DNA of 28,994 nt, taken from contig CAMPIG010000009.1 in the NCBI GenBank assembly GCA_946886255.1, positions 1 to 28,994 on the forward strand, written 5' to 3'. This stretch comes from an uncultured Cellvibrio sp. (GTDB taxonomy: Bacteria; Pseudomonadota; Gammaproteobacteria; Pseudomonadales; Cellvibrionaceae). Shown in pieces: positions 14,877 to 26,800 of the stretch (position 1 is the stretch's first letter; each line of letters starts with the position of its first letter). Made by a program: the position numbers and the translations under genes. The notes under the pieces are model-generated. The model searched no databases and was not told the origin of the DNA. It was given only the letters and a program-made list of their open reading frames with translations.

Positions 14877-17800
14877 TTACCAGCGGATGCGTAAGCCGAG
14901 GTATCCGGATTGCTGGGTAAACTCTGTACCTTCGATTTCTTTGCCGGTGGAGACAACGCCAAATACACTGATCCGATCGCTCAATGTGGCTTCCAGCCCG
15001 AGATCGAGCGTTGCGGACGTGCCCAGGTCATGATTGGGGAAGGTCTGCGCCGTGGCGGTCGGGCTGCTTTGTACGCTCAACTGGTCGTCGCTCTGACCCA
15101 GGGTTTTCAGTGCGGCCAGGGTCACCCAGGGACGAATCACGGCACCGTTCGCCCTCGTGATCTCTTTTGATACCCGGACACCGGCACGTACTGTACTGAC
15201 CACTTCGTTATTGAAGGCTAATTGCTTGCCTGCTGGATCAATCACATCACTCCAGTTAACCATGCTGGCTGAGACCTGGAGTTGCGGCTCAATCCCCCAA
15301 TCATGCGCCAGACGGTAGTGGCGGCCCATCCGCAGGTTCAGTGTCAGGCTGTTCCCCGTCAATTCTTCCTTGAAGCCATCGGTGGTCTCGACAGTAGCGC
15401 GCGGACGATGACCGTTCAGGATGGCATTGAAGTACGTGCCATCGTTCCAGGTGGTGCTGGTATAGAAGCCGCCCGTCAAGGTCTCCAGATCAATAGAAGC
15501 GGAGCTGATAGCAGGTATCTCTGCGGAGCCGTTGCCGGTGGTCCGGTAGTCACCCTGGATGAACCCAAGGTAGGCGCCACCCCGCAATGTGCGACCGGGA
15601 CGATCAACAGCACCATCGGCACCGACATACAGACCAATATCGTCACCAGACACGTCAAATCCCGGATTTCCCCCCAGTTCCAGTTGGTCTCGCGTGATAG
15701 CGGTCCAGAATCCGTTGCAATCATCAAGGAAGCGGGTGTTGGTCTGTTCAACTCGTTCTTCGGGAGACAGATCGCATTCAGGACGTCCGGCACCACGCGC
15801 GCCGGCCAGCCGTTGATGGACCAGGTTATCCGTCTGGCGAATCGTCACGATGCTCAGGCTTTGTAAGCTTGCATAAGCGGGTAATTCCGGCAGTACATGG
15901 TCAGCCTCCGTACTCAGATACCAGTTGTTATCCGTCTCGTCCTGAGCAAAAGTCCACGGGAGGATGCTGCCTGCCAGCCGTACGATTCGGCCATCGTCCG
16001 AATCGGCTGCCCTGAACGCATCGGGTGCTGCATTCGGGCTGGTGATCACCTGAATCGCTGTCGTTTCCGTGACATCGGTGCCATCACTCGCGAACACCAC
16101 CCCGGTGGTACCGCCGATGTTGCCTGTGATATCCAGGCCACCGCTGGTGCCATTCGCCGGTGATACGTCTACCTGCAGCAGACCAGCGTCGCCGGTGTAA
16201 TTGCCGGAAATGGTCAACCGGCTGGTGCCGGTATTGATCAAGCCAGCGTTGAACATACTGGCGCTAATGCTGGCGCCGTCGCTGGCAAATAACGCTGAAC
16301 TGGTATCGATGCTCATCACCCCGCCGTTCAGCTCCAACAGGCTGCTCAGGTTCATATGAGTGTTATCGATCAGGTTCAGCCGCTCCCAATTACTGATTGG
16401 CAGGGTATCGCCATTCACTTGCATGTTATGAAAGTTGATGACGTCACTGCCGCCGACGCCCCCATCGATGGCTGTGAGCCCGCTGATGTCACTGCCGATA
16501 AAACTGGCTGTGTCGTCACCATCGCCGAAGGCCAGGGTGCCAATCACTGTACCTCTGGTGGTAAGCACATCGTTGCCCCCACCGAAGTCTGCCTGGGTGA
16601 ACAGGGTACCGGTCCCGGCGACAGTCACAGTGTTGGTCCCGTCGCTGCCGGTGAGGGTGGTAAAGCTATCGCCGGGCGCCTGCAGGATGCCATCCACATT
16701 GAGCATCGTGTTGTCGGCCATGGACAACAGTGGCGTATCCAGTTGCCCCACCACCGTCAGGACACCGGCGTTGATGGTGGTATCACCGCTGATAACACCG
16801 CTGCCGGTGAGCAGCGCCTCGCCGCCGCCGTTTTTCTCCAGGTGCTCGAAGTTGACAATCATATCGAGGTCATACTCGGAGGTTGCCTCGTTATTGATGA
16901 TCACGATATCGCTGCCCTCGGTGGGGACATTACCGTCTACTACCATTGCCAACAGGGCGCCATCGTTCAGGATCAAGGTATCACTGCCAGCACACAGATC
17001 CACGGTGCCGCTGCCGGTCAGGGTGCCGGACACCTCCAGAATGTTCTCGCCATCACCGCAACCATAGGCACCGTCCACGTTGAGCACAGCCCCACTCGCG
17101 ATAAAGGTGTTCAGGATGCCGCTGGCCGGGGCGATCACGCTGCCTTCCGGTCCGATATGCAGGGTACCGCCGAGCACATTGACGGCGGTGAAGTCGGATA
17201 CGGCCGGGCCAGCCACGATCAAGGTGCCCACATTGGTTTTATCCAGGGTTTGAAAGTGGGTGACGCCGCCCAGGGTGGCGCTGGTAGCGATATCGGTGAC
17301 CAGGGTATTGTCGCCGCTGCCACCGTCGATGGGCGTCGCCAGTTCGGCCAGGTTAGCACCATCCTGGATGATCAGGGTGTCGTCGCCGTCGAGCATGTCG
17401 ATACCGCTCAGGCCGGTGACGGTGCCGGCTACGGTAAAGACATCATCGCCCGGCGTGAACAGGAAGTTGCCGTCGAGGTTAAGGGTCGCGCCGTTGGCCA
17501 CGGTGGCACGCTGCACGCTGTTGATCTCTCCGGCGAGACCGATGTTCAGGGTACCTTCCAGCACATTGACCTCATCAAAATTCGACGCTGCCGGCCCGGT
17601 CACGTTCAGCATCCCAGTGCCGGTCTTGGTCAGCACCTCAAAACTGGTCAGCGCACCCAGATCCGCACTGGTATTGATGTCTGGATTAAAGATATCCAGC
17701 CCGGCACCGCCATCCACCGAGCCGATCACCACAGTGCCGTCATGGATAGTGAAGGTATCGTTGCCGTCGCCCAGGCTTAACACACCACCGCCGGTGTTCA

Positions 17801-20800
17801 GGGTGCCAGCCACATCCAGAACATCCGCCCCATCTCCCAGATCGCCACTGGCGATCAGCGCCGCACCTGAGGCAACACGAACGGTGTTAGTGCCGACGCT
17901 ACCGCTAAACACTGTCGCTGTACCGCCACCGGCTTCCAGCATGCCGTCAACCTGGAGCACGGTATCGTCAGCCATTGCCACAGTCGGTGTCAGTAATTGT
18001 CCAGCCACGGTCAGGGTGCCATCGTTGAGTGTGGTACCGCCGCTGAATGCATGAATGTCCGCGAGGATGGCTTCGCCAATATTGTCTTTCTGCAACAACT
18101 CAAAGCCAGAGAGTTGACCGCCGTCCAGGGTGAAGTCACCGGCGTTATTGAGCACTACCCGGTCATCCCCGTCACCACCTGTGAGAGGATTGGCCAGGCC
18201 TGCGATGCTGGCGCCGTCGTTGAGGGTCAGCGTATCGTCACCCGCACACAAGTCGACGCTGCCGCTGCCCGTGAGGGTGCCGGAAACAGTCAGGGTATCT
18301 GCCTCGTCACCACAGCCGAAGGCGCCGTCCACATTCAGGGTCGCACCGCTGGCTACAAGGCTGTCCAGCGACTCACCCGGTGTCGCTATCATGCTGGCCC
18401 CAGCCTGCACATTCAGTGTGCCCTCCAGCACCTGGACTTCCTGCAGATCAGTGGTGCCGGGACCGGTGACGTTAAGGGTTCCGATACCGGTTTTGGTTAC
18501 CCCTTCAAAATTCACCAGCGCACCCAGATCGGCAGTGGTGTTGATGACATAGGTTCGCGTGTCGAAGCCATCACCGCCCTCGACTGTGCCGATCACCACC
18601 GTACCGTCGTGAACGATAAAGTTATCGTCACCGGCCCCCAGGAAGAAGGTACCACCGCCCACATCCAAAGTGCCTGCCACGTCCAGGGTGTCGGTCCCGT
18701 CACCGAGGACGAAGTCCAGACCGGTGGTGTCCAGCAGTCCATCAATACGCACGGTGTTGTCACCGTTGCCGAGGTCACCGCTGGCGAGCAGGGTGCCGCC
18801 GGTACCCACGTTGACGGTGTTGTTGCCGGTACTGCCGGTGATTACCGCAGCAGTGCCACCACTGTTCTGCACGCTGCCGGTGATGTTCAGCACAGTGTCG
18901 TCAGCCAAATTCACTGTGGGTGTTTCAAAGCTTCCGGCCAGGGTCAGGGTACCGTCATTGAGGGCCGTGCCACCGCTGAAGGTCTGGGTGCCGGTGATAG
19001 TGGCTTCACCACTATTGTCCTTCTGCAGAAATTCAAAGCCGGCAGTGTTGCCGCCGTCGAAAGTGAGAGCCAGGGCATTGTTGAGTAGCAGGGTATCGCC
19101 CGCTCCGGCACCACCGCTGATGACATTGGATAGAATCGCTCCGTCATTCAGTGTGAGGGCGTCATCACCATCGCCCAGGTTGAGGGTGCCACTGCCGGAT
19201 ACCGTACCGCTCACGGTCATGGAGTCATTGCCAGCGGAGCCGCTGTAACTACCGTCCACTTGCAGTGTGGCGTCGCTGGCGACAGTGGTCGTGACCACAC
19301 CGCTGATGTCCCCTGCCGGGCCGACCTCCAGCGTGCCGCCGAGCACATTGACCGTGGTGAAGTCGGATGCTGCAGGGCCTGCCACAATCAGGGTACCGAC
19401 ATTGGTCTTGTCCAGTGTCTGGAAGTTGGTCGTCCCACCCAAGGTAGCGCTGGTGGCGATATCGGTGATCAGGGTATTGCTGCCGACTCCGCCATCCGCC
19501 GGGATGGCCAGACCGGACAGGTCAGCGCCATCCTGAAGGGTGAAGGTATCGTTGCCATCGCCCAGAGTAATCGGGCCGTTGCCGGTCACGGTGCCGGCTA
19601 CCGTCAGGTTGTCATCACCGGCGGTGAACAACAGGTTACCGTCCAGATGGAGGATGGCACCACTGGCTACAGTGGCATTCTGAACACCATTGATTTCACC
19701 CGCCGGCCCTATGTTCAGCGTGCCCTCATTCACATTGACCGTAGCGAAGTCAGACGACGCGGGACCATTGACGTTGAGGACCCCTACGCCGGTTTTATCC
19801 AGTACCTGGAAGTTCTGCACGGCACCCAGATCGGCGACTGTGTTGATATCGGTATTAAACGTATTCGTGCCCGTTCCACCATCAACGAGGCCGACCATCT
19901 CGCCGCCATCAGTAAGGGTGAAGGTGTCATCACCACCGCCCAGGGCGAAGACACCGCCGTCGGTATCCAGTGTACCGGCCAGGACCAGCAGGTCATTACC
20001 CTCACCCAGGTCACCGCTGGCCACCAAGGTGCCGCCGGTGCCCACGTTGACGGTATTGTTGCCAGCGCTGCCCAGAAGGTCAGTCGCTTCCATTGCACTG
20101 TTGACGTTAAGCACTGTGTCATTGCTCAGGGTGGCAATAGTCGTCAGCAATTCACCGTTAATCGTCAGCGTCCCCTCGTTCAGGTTGGTGCCACTGCTGT
20201 AGGTATGCTGGCCGATCAGGATGGCCTCCCCAATATTGTCCTTCTGCAACAACTCAAAGCCAGAGAGTTGACCGCCGTCCAGGGTGAAGTCACCGGCGTT
20301 ATTGAGCACTACCCGGTCATCCCCGTCACCACCTGTGAGAGGATTGGCCAGGCCTGCGATGCTGGCGCCGTCGTTGAGGGTCAGCGTATCGTCACCCGCA
20401 CACAAGTCGACGCTGCCGCTGCCCGTGAGGGTGCCGGAAACAGTCAGGGTATCTGCCTCGTCACCACAGCCGAAGGCGCCGTCCACATTCAGGGTCGCAC
20501 CGCTGGCTACAAGGCTGTCCAGCGACTCACCCGGTGTCGCTATCATGCTGGCCCCAGCCTGCACATTCAGTGTGCCCTCCAGCACCTGGACTTCCTGCAG
20601 ATCAGTGGTGCCGGGACCGGTGACGTTAAGGGTTCCGATACCGGTTTTGGTTACCCCTTCAAAATTCACCAGCGCACCCAGATCGGCAGTGGTGTTGATG
20701 ACATAGGTTCGCGTGTCGAAGCCATCACCGCCCTCGACTGTGCCGATCACCACCGTACCGTCGTGAACGATAAAGTTATCGTCACCGGCCCCCAGGAAGA

Positions 20801-23800
20801 AGGTACCACCGCCCACATCCAAAGTGCCTGCCACGTCCAGGGTGTCGGTCCCGTCACCGAGGACGAAGTCCAGACCGGTGGTGTCCAGCAGTCCATCAAT
20901 ACGCACGGTGTTGTCACCGTTGCCGAGGTCACCGCTGGCGAGCAGGGTGCCGCCGGTACCCACGTTGACGGTGTTGTTGCCGGTACTGCCGGTGATTACC
21001 GCAGCAGTGCCACCACTGTTCTGCACGCTGCCGGTGATGTTCAGCACAGTGTCGTCAGCCAAATTCACTGTGGGTGTTTCAAAGCTTCCGGCCAGGGTCA
21101 GGGTACCGTCATTGAGGGCCGTGCCACCGCTGAAGGTCTGGGTGCCGGTGATAGTGGCTTCACCACTATTGTCCTTCTGCAGAAATTCAAAGCCGGCAGT
21201 GTTGCCGCCGTCGAAAGTGAGAGCCAGGGCATTGTTGAGTAGCAGGGTATCGCCCGCTCCGGCACCACCGCTGATGACATTGGATAGAATCGCTCCGTCA
21301 TTCAGTGTGAGGGCGTCATCACCATCGCCCAGGTTGAGGGTGCCACTGCCGGAAACAGTACCAGCTAATACAAAGCTATCGTTGCCGGCGGTGCCGCTAT
21401 AGCTGCCATCTACTTGCAGGGTGGTGCCGCTGGCCACAGTGGTGTCCACCACTCCACTCACATTGCCATTCACACCAATGTCCAGAATGCCGCCGAGCAC
21501 ATTCACAGTGGTGAAGTCCGAGGGGGCTGGGCCGTCAATGTGCAGGGTGCCAATATTGGTTTTGGTCAATTCCTCAAAACCCGCCATACCATCCAGAGTT
21601 GCGCTGGTGGTGATATCGGCGATTAAACTGTCGCTACCTGTGCCACCGTTCACTACACCTTCCAACAAGCTACCATCACGCACGATCAACGTGTCATCGG
21701 CATCGCCCAAATCAAACACACCGCCATCGGTGTTCAGTGTGCCAGCTACATCCAACACGTCGTTACCAGCACCCAGGCTCCCATTGGCGATGAGGTTACT
21801 GCCTATACCCAAGGCGACAGTGTTATCTCCGGTGCTACCGGTGATAACCGTGGCGGTTCCTCCACCAGCTTCCAGGCTGCCGTCCAGGTTGAGAGTTGTG
21901 TCATCGGCCATGGACAGGGTGGGTGTCAGTACCGTGCCATTCGCACTTAAGGTGCCACCTTCGATATTTGTTCCCGCATTGAAGTCGTGAGCGCCAGTGA
22001 GAGTCAGTTCCCCGATATTCTGTTTGGTCAGGATATTGAAGGTGTCGATATCATCACCTGCCAAAGTGAAGCCAAGTAAGGTATTGATCACCAAGGTATC
22101 GGTGCCGCCACCGCCAGCGGCGGCCACACCGGAACCCAGAATTTGCGCGCCATCATTCAGAACCAGAGTATCGTCACCATCACCCAAGGCCAGGGTGCCG
22201 GTACCCGTGTCCAGAGTGCCAGTGAGGTTCATCGTGTCGTTGCCAGCGCCCAGATCACCGCTGGCGAGTAAAAGGCCGCCAGCATTAATGGTAAGTGTCT
22301 GGTTTCCTGTATCCCCGGTGAGTAGCGTTTGGATGGCGTTCTCAGCCTGCACTGTGCCGTTCACGGTTAATACCGAAGTGCCAGTCATTTCCAGGGTGGG
22401 TGTTTGCAGACCGCCGTCCACCTGTAGCGTGCCATTTTCGATGACAGTGGCGCCAATGGCGTTGTCCGCGGAGGTCAGAACGCTAATGCCGCTGCCTATC
22501 TGTGCCAACGTGCCTGGTCCACTCAGAGTGCCTTCAAAGGAGAAGGTATCGCTGCGGTTCAGGGATAGAGTCGAGGTCGGTGAATCTACTATTACGTTGC
22601 CGAATCCGGCATTGCCCGTCGTACCGCCGTTGCCGATTACCAGATTGCCGTCGTTGATCACCGTGTTGCCGGTGAAGGTGTTGTTGCCGGTGAGAACCCA
22701 GGTGCCGCTGTCGTTCTTGGCCAGGGTGGTGGCGCCGGTGCCGTTGTCGGTAATGGCGCCGCCGAAGGTGTTGTCGCCGGTGTTGGTGCCGCCCAGCGCC
22801 ATGGTGCGCGCGGTATCGGTGCCGGTCAGGGTCACCGCGCCGGTGTTGGTGAACTCCAGCGCGCCGGTGCCGGAGGATTCGATGAAGGCGACTCCGGTAG
22901 CCAGGGTGAAGCGGCGGTCGCTGCTGTCGCCGACACCGGTGTAGCGCAGGGTGGAGCCGTTGCCGATCACCAGGTTGGCGGCGTCGTTGGTGGCGGCGCC
23001 GATGGAGCTGGCCATGCCGCCGTCTGCGAACTCGTCGACCTCGAGGATGCCGCCGCTGATGGTGGTCACGCCGGTGTAGCTGCTGGTGGCGCTGGTCAGC
23101 CGCCACAGGCCATCGCTGGTCTTGGTCAGCGAGGTGGCCCCGGTACCATTGTCGTCCAGTTGCGCGGCGAAGATATTGGTGCCGGTGTTGGGGCCGGTCA
23201 AGGTCAGGGTGCGGGCGCCATTGGCGCCCGCCAGGGTCACCGGGCCGGTGTAACTGAAGTCGATGGTGCCGCTGCCTGAAGCGTCGATCGTGCCGCCGTT
23301 GGTGTCTAGGGTGAACTGCCGATTGGTGCTGCCACCGGCACCCGCGTAGCGCAGAGTGCCACCATCGAGCACCAGGTTGGCGGGATCGGACGTGGAAGCG
23401 CCAATGGAACTGTTGACGCCACCGTCTTCAAGGCAGCTGACCGATAGTACGCCGGCGTTGATGGTCGTGGTGCCGGTATAGCTGCTGTCGCAACCACTCA
23501 GCGCCTGAATGGTGCCTCCGTTCTTGACCAGGTTGCCGGTGCCGCTGATGGCACCCGCGTAGATGCGGTTGTCGATGCTGTTGACGGTCAGCGTGGCGCT
23601 GCCCAGGTCGATGTTGCCGCCGTTGGCGCCACCGCCGATCAGAGAGGTCACCGCCGTATCGAAGCCGTCCAGGTCTAGCAGTACGCCGGCGGTGTTGTTC
23701 AGGGTCATGTGACCTTGCGGGCCAAATGCGTTGGTGACCGCCGCGCGCAGGACGCCGCCTTCGACCTGCGTATTGCCTGTGTAGGTATTGGTGCCGGACA

Positions 23801-26800
23801 GCACCAGTGTACCGGCGTTGCGTTTGATCAGGGTCCCTCCGCCAATCACAGTCCCTTCGAATTCCAAGGTGGTTCCGGCGTTGATGACATTGATGCCGCC
23901 GGTTCCCAGCAGCTGGAACCCACGATCGATGGCGACACTGCCACCGCTGTACAGCAGCGATCCGCCGTTGAACGCCAGATTGGTGGAGTCGGCGCTGGAG
24001 GCACCGATACCGCTGGCCAATCCACCGTCGAGCAGACAGTCGGTGCTGATATTGGCGCCCTGCAGGGTGGTGGGGCCTGTGTAGGTGTGGTTGCAGCCGT
24101 TGAAGGTCTGGGTTCCGCCGCCCGTGCGCCAGATGCCGCCGGTGCCGCTGATGGTGCCCGAATAATTGCCATTGCCGCCGTTGATGCGCAGCGTGGCCGA
24201 ACCGAGCGTCACGTTGCCGCCGTTGGCACCGCCGCCCACGAGCGCACCAATGGTGTTGTCGAAATTGTCCAGCTCCAGGCCGACGCCGGCAGTATTGGCC
24301 AGGGTCATGGTGCCGGTGCCACCAAAGGCCTGGGTGGAGCTGGCGCGCAGAATTCCACCATTGACGGTGTTGCCGCCGTTGTAGGTATTGGTACCGGAGA
24401 GCACCAGCATGCCAGCGCCGTTCTTGGTCAAGGTGCCGCCGGAACCCACCACCGCGCCGCTGACGGTCAGGGTCGTGCCACCGTCGGTGACGTCGATGGT
24501 GCCGTCGTTCGTCCCCAGGGTCATGCCACGATCGGTGGCGGTGGTCGCGCCTGTGTACTGCAGACCACCGCCATTGAGCACCAGGTTGGCCGACGCACTG
24601 CCGCCCGCGCCGATGCCGCTGACCACGCCGCCATTCGCCAGCGTGTCCACCGACAACAGGCCGCCGGTGACGGTGACGATGCCGGTGAGGTCGTTGGTGT
24701 CGTTGGACAGGGTCAACGTGCCCGCGCCGCTCTTGGTGAAATTGGCGTCGTCCGCGCTGGTCACCAATCCGCCGAAGGTGAGGTTGCTGGCGGCATTGGT
24801 GACCTCGATGCCACTGCCCAGGATGGCGCCGGACTTGCCGAGGGTGAAGCCGCGGTCGCTGGTGGTCGTGCCACCCGTGTAACGCAGGGTTGCGCCTTCC
24901 AGCACCAGGTTGGACGCGTCGGCGGAGGACGCGCCGATGCCGCTGGCCACGCCGCCGTTGCCGATGTCGCTCACCGATAGCGTGCCCTGCACCACCTGGG
25001 TGGCGCCGGTATAGCTGTTGTTGGCATTGGTCAGGGTGACCAGGCCGGTGCCGGCCTTGGTGAAGCCGATGCTGCCGCCGTTGTCCACGATCTGCGAGGC
25101 GATGGTGAAGTTGCCGGTGCTGTTCTGCTGGAAGCCCAGGGTGCCGCCGCCGAGCGTGCCGGTCAGCATGCCGCCGGTGATCACCTGATCGGTGTTCAGC
25201 ACTGAAGGCGCGACGATGATGGTGCCGTCCACGCCCAGGGTCTGCCCGGGATCCACGGTCACGGTGGTGGACACCGGCACCGTGTAGCGCAGACCGCCCA
25301 GTTGCACGGTGCCGTTCACTGTGCCGAAGAAGCCGGCGACATCGGTGATGAACTCGTTGTCGAGCCAGTTGGCGGCGTTGTCTTTGTCGGTGTAGTCGGC
25401 GTCCACGAACGCCGTGATGTTGCCGCCCACGACCTTGGCGTAATCGGTGCCGTTGACCGTGGCCCAGCCGCCCAGCGTGGTGTTGGTGGTAGTGATGTTT
25501 CCGCTGGTGGGCAGGTTGAAGTTCATCAGCCCGCCGCTGCGGGTGATGGTGCCGAGGTTGACGGTCAGGCTGCCGCCGGTGCCGGAACTGGCATCGATGG
25601 TGTTGTTGCCGGCGGTGACGAAGACGCCGTCGAAGGTCTGCGTGTTGCTCTCGCCGGCGGCGCCGATCACATTGAGCGTACCGCCGCCCATGTTGAGCGT
25701 GGAGGCGCTGGCAATGATGTCGCTGGTGGGGTCGCCGGCCCCGCTGAAGCTCAGGTTCAGGATGCCGCCGCCGATGGTGGTGTCGCCGGTATAGGTGCTG
25801 GCACCGGTCAGAGTCTGCGTGCTGGCACCCAGCTTGGTCAGGCCGCCAGTGCCGGTGATGTTGCCGGCGTAGCTGGCACTGGTGCCGGCCGCCGCCTCCA
25901 GGGTCAGGGTGGCGCTACCTAGGTCCACCGTGCCGCCGGTGCCGATCAGCGTCGCGAAAGTATAGTCAAAGCCATTCATGTCCAGCACGCCGCCATTGAC
26001 CGTGGCACCGGAGGACGCGCCGAAGGCGTCGGCCACGCCCGCGCGCAGGATGCCGCTGTCAACGATGGTGCGACCGGTATAGGTGTTGGCACCGGTCAAC
26101 AGCCAGGTCGCGTCGTCGCCGCTGCGCAGGTTGCCGGTGCCGGAAATGACGCCGGAGAAGACGTTGTCGGCGCCGGTAAAGCTGCCGCCGAGGGTCGCGG
26201 TATTGCCGATGGCCATGGTGCCGCTAAGATTCAGCGCACCGCTGCCGTCGTTGCTGAGGGTACCGTTGCTGAGCGACCAGTTGCGGTTGCTGCTGGTGTC
26301 GGCACCGGTGTAGCTCAGAGTGCCGCCGCCGAGAATCGATGAGGCGTTGGCGATGCCGGCGCCCAGCGAGCTGGCGATGCCGGTGTTCGCGAGCGTCCCG
26401 GCCTCCACCGTTCCAGCGCCGGTGATGACCGCGGGACCGGTGAAGGTGCTGGCGTCACCCAGCCGGAGGGTTCGCCCGGCATCCGCGATTAAATTGACCG
26501 CACGGCCACCGTTGCTGCTGATCACGCCCAGCAGTTCCAGGTCGGCAGTTGCTGCACGGAACTGCGGACCATTGCCCGAACCGCCGCCCAGGGCGATATC
26601 GCCGGTCAGGGTCAGCGTACCGGTACCGAAGTTGGCGAGCTGCGGCCGGGGACCGCCTCCGCCAGAGGCGGGATTGATTGCCCAGTTGCGGTTGGAACTG
26701 TCGCCGCCGCCGATGTAGTTGAGGGTGGTACCCGCCCCGCTCGCACCGCCGTAGGTGATGGTGCCATCGGCGACGGTGGTGGGCGCACCCAGCGAGCTCA

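Noticed and set aside
14810..14968. N-terminal extension of the OmpA gene
   Set aside because: The extension precedes a good signal peptide and would overlap the 3' end of the autotransporter gene. The MKK start has AAGGA 6 nt upstream.
19260..21242. Long plus-strand ORF of 660 codons opposite the autotransporter (also 16356-17780 and 23709-24980)
   Set aside because: These are antisense shadows of a GC-rich repetitive gene that lacks stops on the other strand. Their proteins mirror the repeats and have no domains or ribosome sites I trust.
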